DNA from: Pithys albifrons albifrons
Lineage: Eukaryota; Chordata; Aves; Passeriformes; Thamnophilidae
Length of the DNA: 64,000 nt
Direction: 5' to 3'
NCBI RefSeq assembly: GCF_047495875.1
Contig: NC_092497.1
Coordinates: 65,805,492-65,869,491 of the forward strand
Shown: in pieces, positions 63,801-64,000 of the stretch
How positions within the stretch are numbered: position 1 is the stretch's first letter
How the letters are laid out: each line of letters opens with the position of its first letter
Program-made: the position numbers and the translations under genes
Notes under the pieces: model-generated
Seen by the model: the letters and a program-made list of their open reading frames with translations, nothing else
What the model was told of the DNA's origin: nothing
Database searches by the model: none

Positions 63801-64000
63801 GAATTTATAGAATTTAATTTAGAGAATTTCAGTAATTTCGGTATTAGCAGCAGAACAAGTAGATGGTTTGCTTTGCTGTATTTCTGCCCTTTCCCTCACA
63901 TTTTGATTCCAGCAAAAATGGAGACTACAAGAATTAAAAGATGGAAGCTCATTAGCAATATTTATCAGTTTCTCATGGCCAAATCACTGACAGGAAGAAT

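Overview
The window is vertebrate nuclear DNA from a bird, most likely a passerine. It has long AT-rich introns, seven conserved coding exons, many CR1 LINE pieces and endogenous-retrovirus LTRs of the kind common in bird genomes. It also has a tRNA-Ile-headed SINE with a CR1-like tail, like TguSINE1, which is known from passerines. There are no bacterial-style genes, operons or CRISPR arrays.

The only host gene I can support is KDM4C (JMJD2C), a histone H3K9/H3K36 demethylase, on the + strand. Seven exons at 8256-8420, 13133-13308, 14980-15094, 24219-24412, 31518-31567, 40060-40163 and 46923-47060 join in frame into residues 1-307. They cover the JmjN domain and nearly all of the JmjC domain, with His190, Glu192 and His278 (Fe), Tyr134 and Lys208 (2-oxoglutarate), and zinc ligands Cys236 and His242 all present. 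The next exon, which should carry the last two zinc cysteines, is not in the window, so 47061-64000 is the first 16.9 kb of the following intron. Intron 4 appears to be a GC-AG intron. KDM4C lies in the human 9p block that corresponds to the avian Z, so Z linkage is likely but is inference.

Region by region: 1-4505 is a set of nested transposons. One old minus-strand CR1 is cut into four pieces by a solo LTR with a 5-bp target duplication, by a degenerate plus-strand retrovirus whose 5' LTR is itself split by another LTR, and by a plus-strand CR1. 4878-5833 is a pure 13-bp pyrimidine minisatellite of about 73 copies with strong G-quadruplex potential on the minus strand. 6485-7008 is a solo LTR. 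From 8256 the KDM4C exons begin. Intron 3 holds a broken CR1 (18600-20240). Intron 5 holds the SINE, two CR1 tails and a possible retrocopy. Intron 6 holds an antisense LTR, two GC-richer blocks and a sense-strand retroviral end with a poly(A) signal. Intron 7 holds a 1.9-kb CR1, a second CR1, a GC-rich island, a possible retrocopy 3' end, a solo LTR and a 30-bp tandem duplication.

I do not see a convincing new multi-gene system. The most interesting items are the nested-insertion record, the quadruplex-prone minisatellite upstream of the KDM4C start exon, the GC-AG intron, the exon-7 acceptor embedded in a TTTA repeat, and the tRNA-Ile SINE as a lineage marker.
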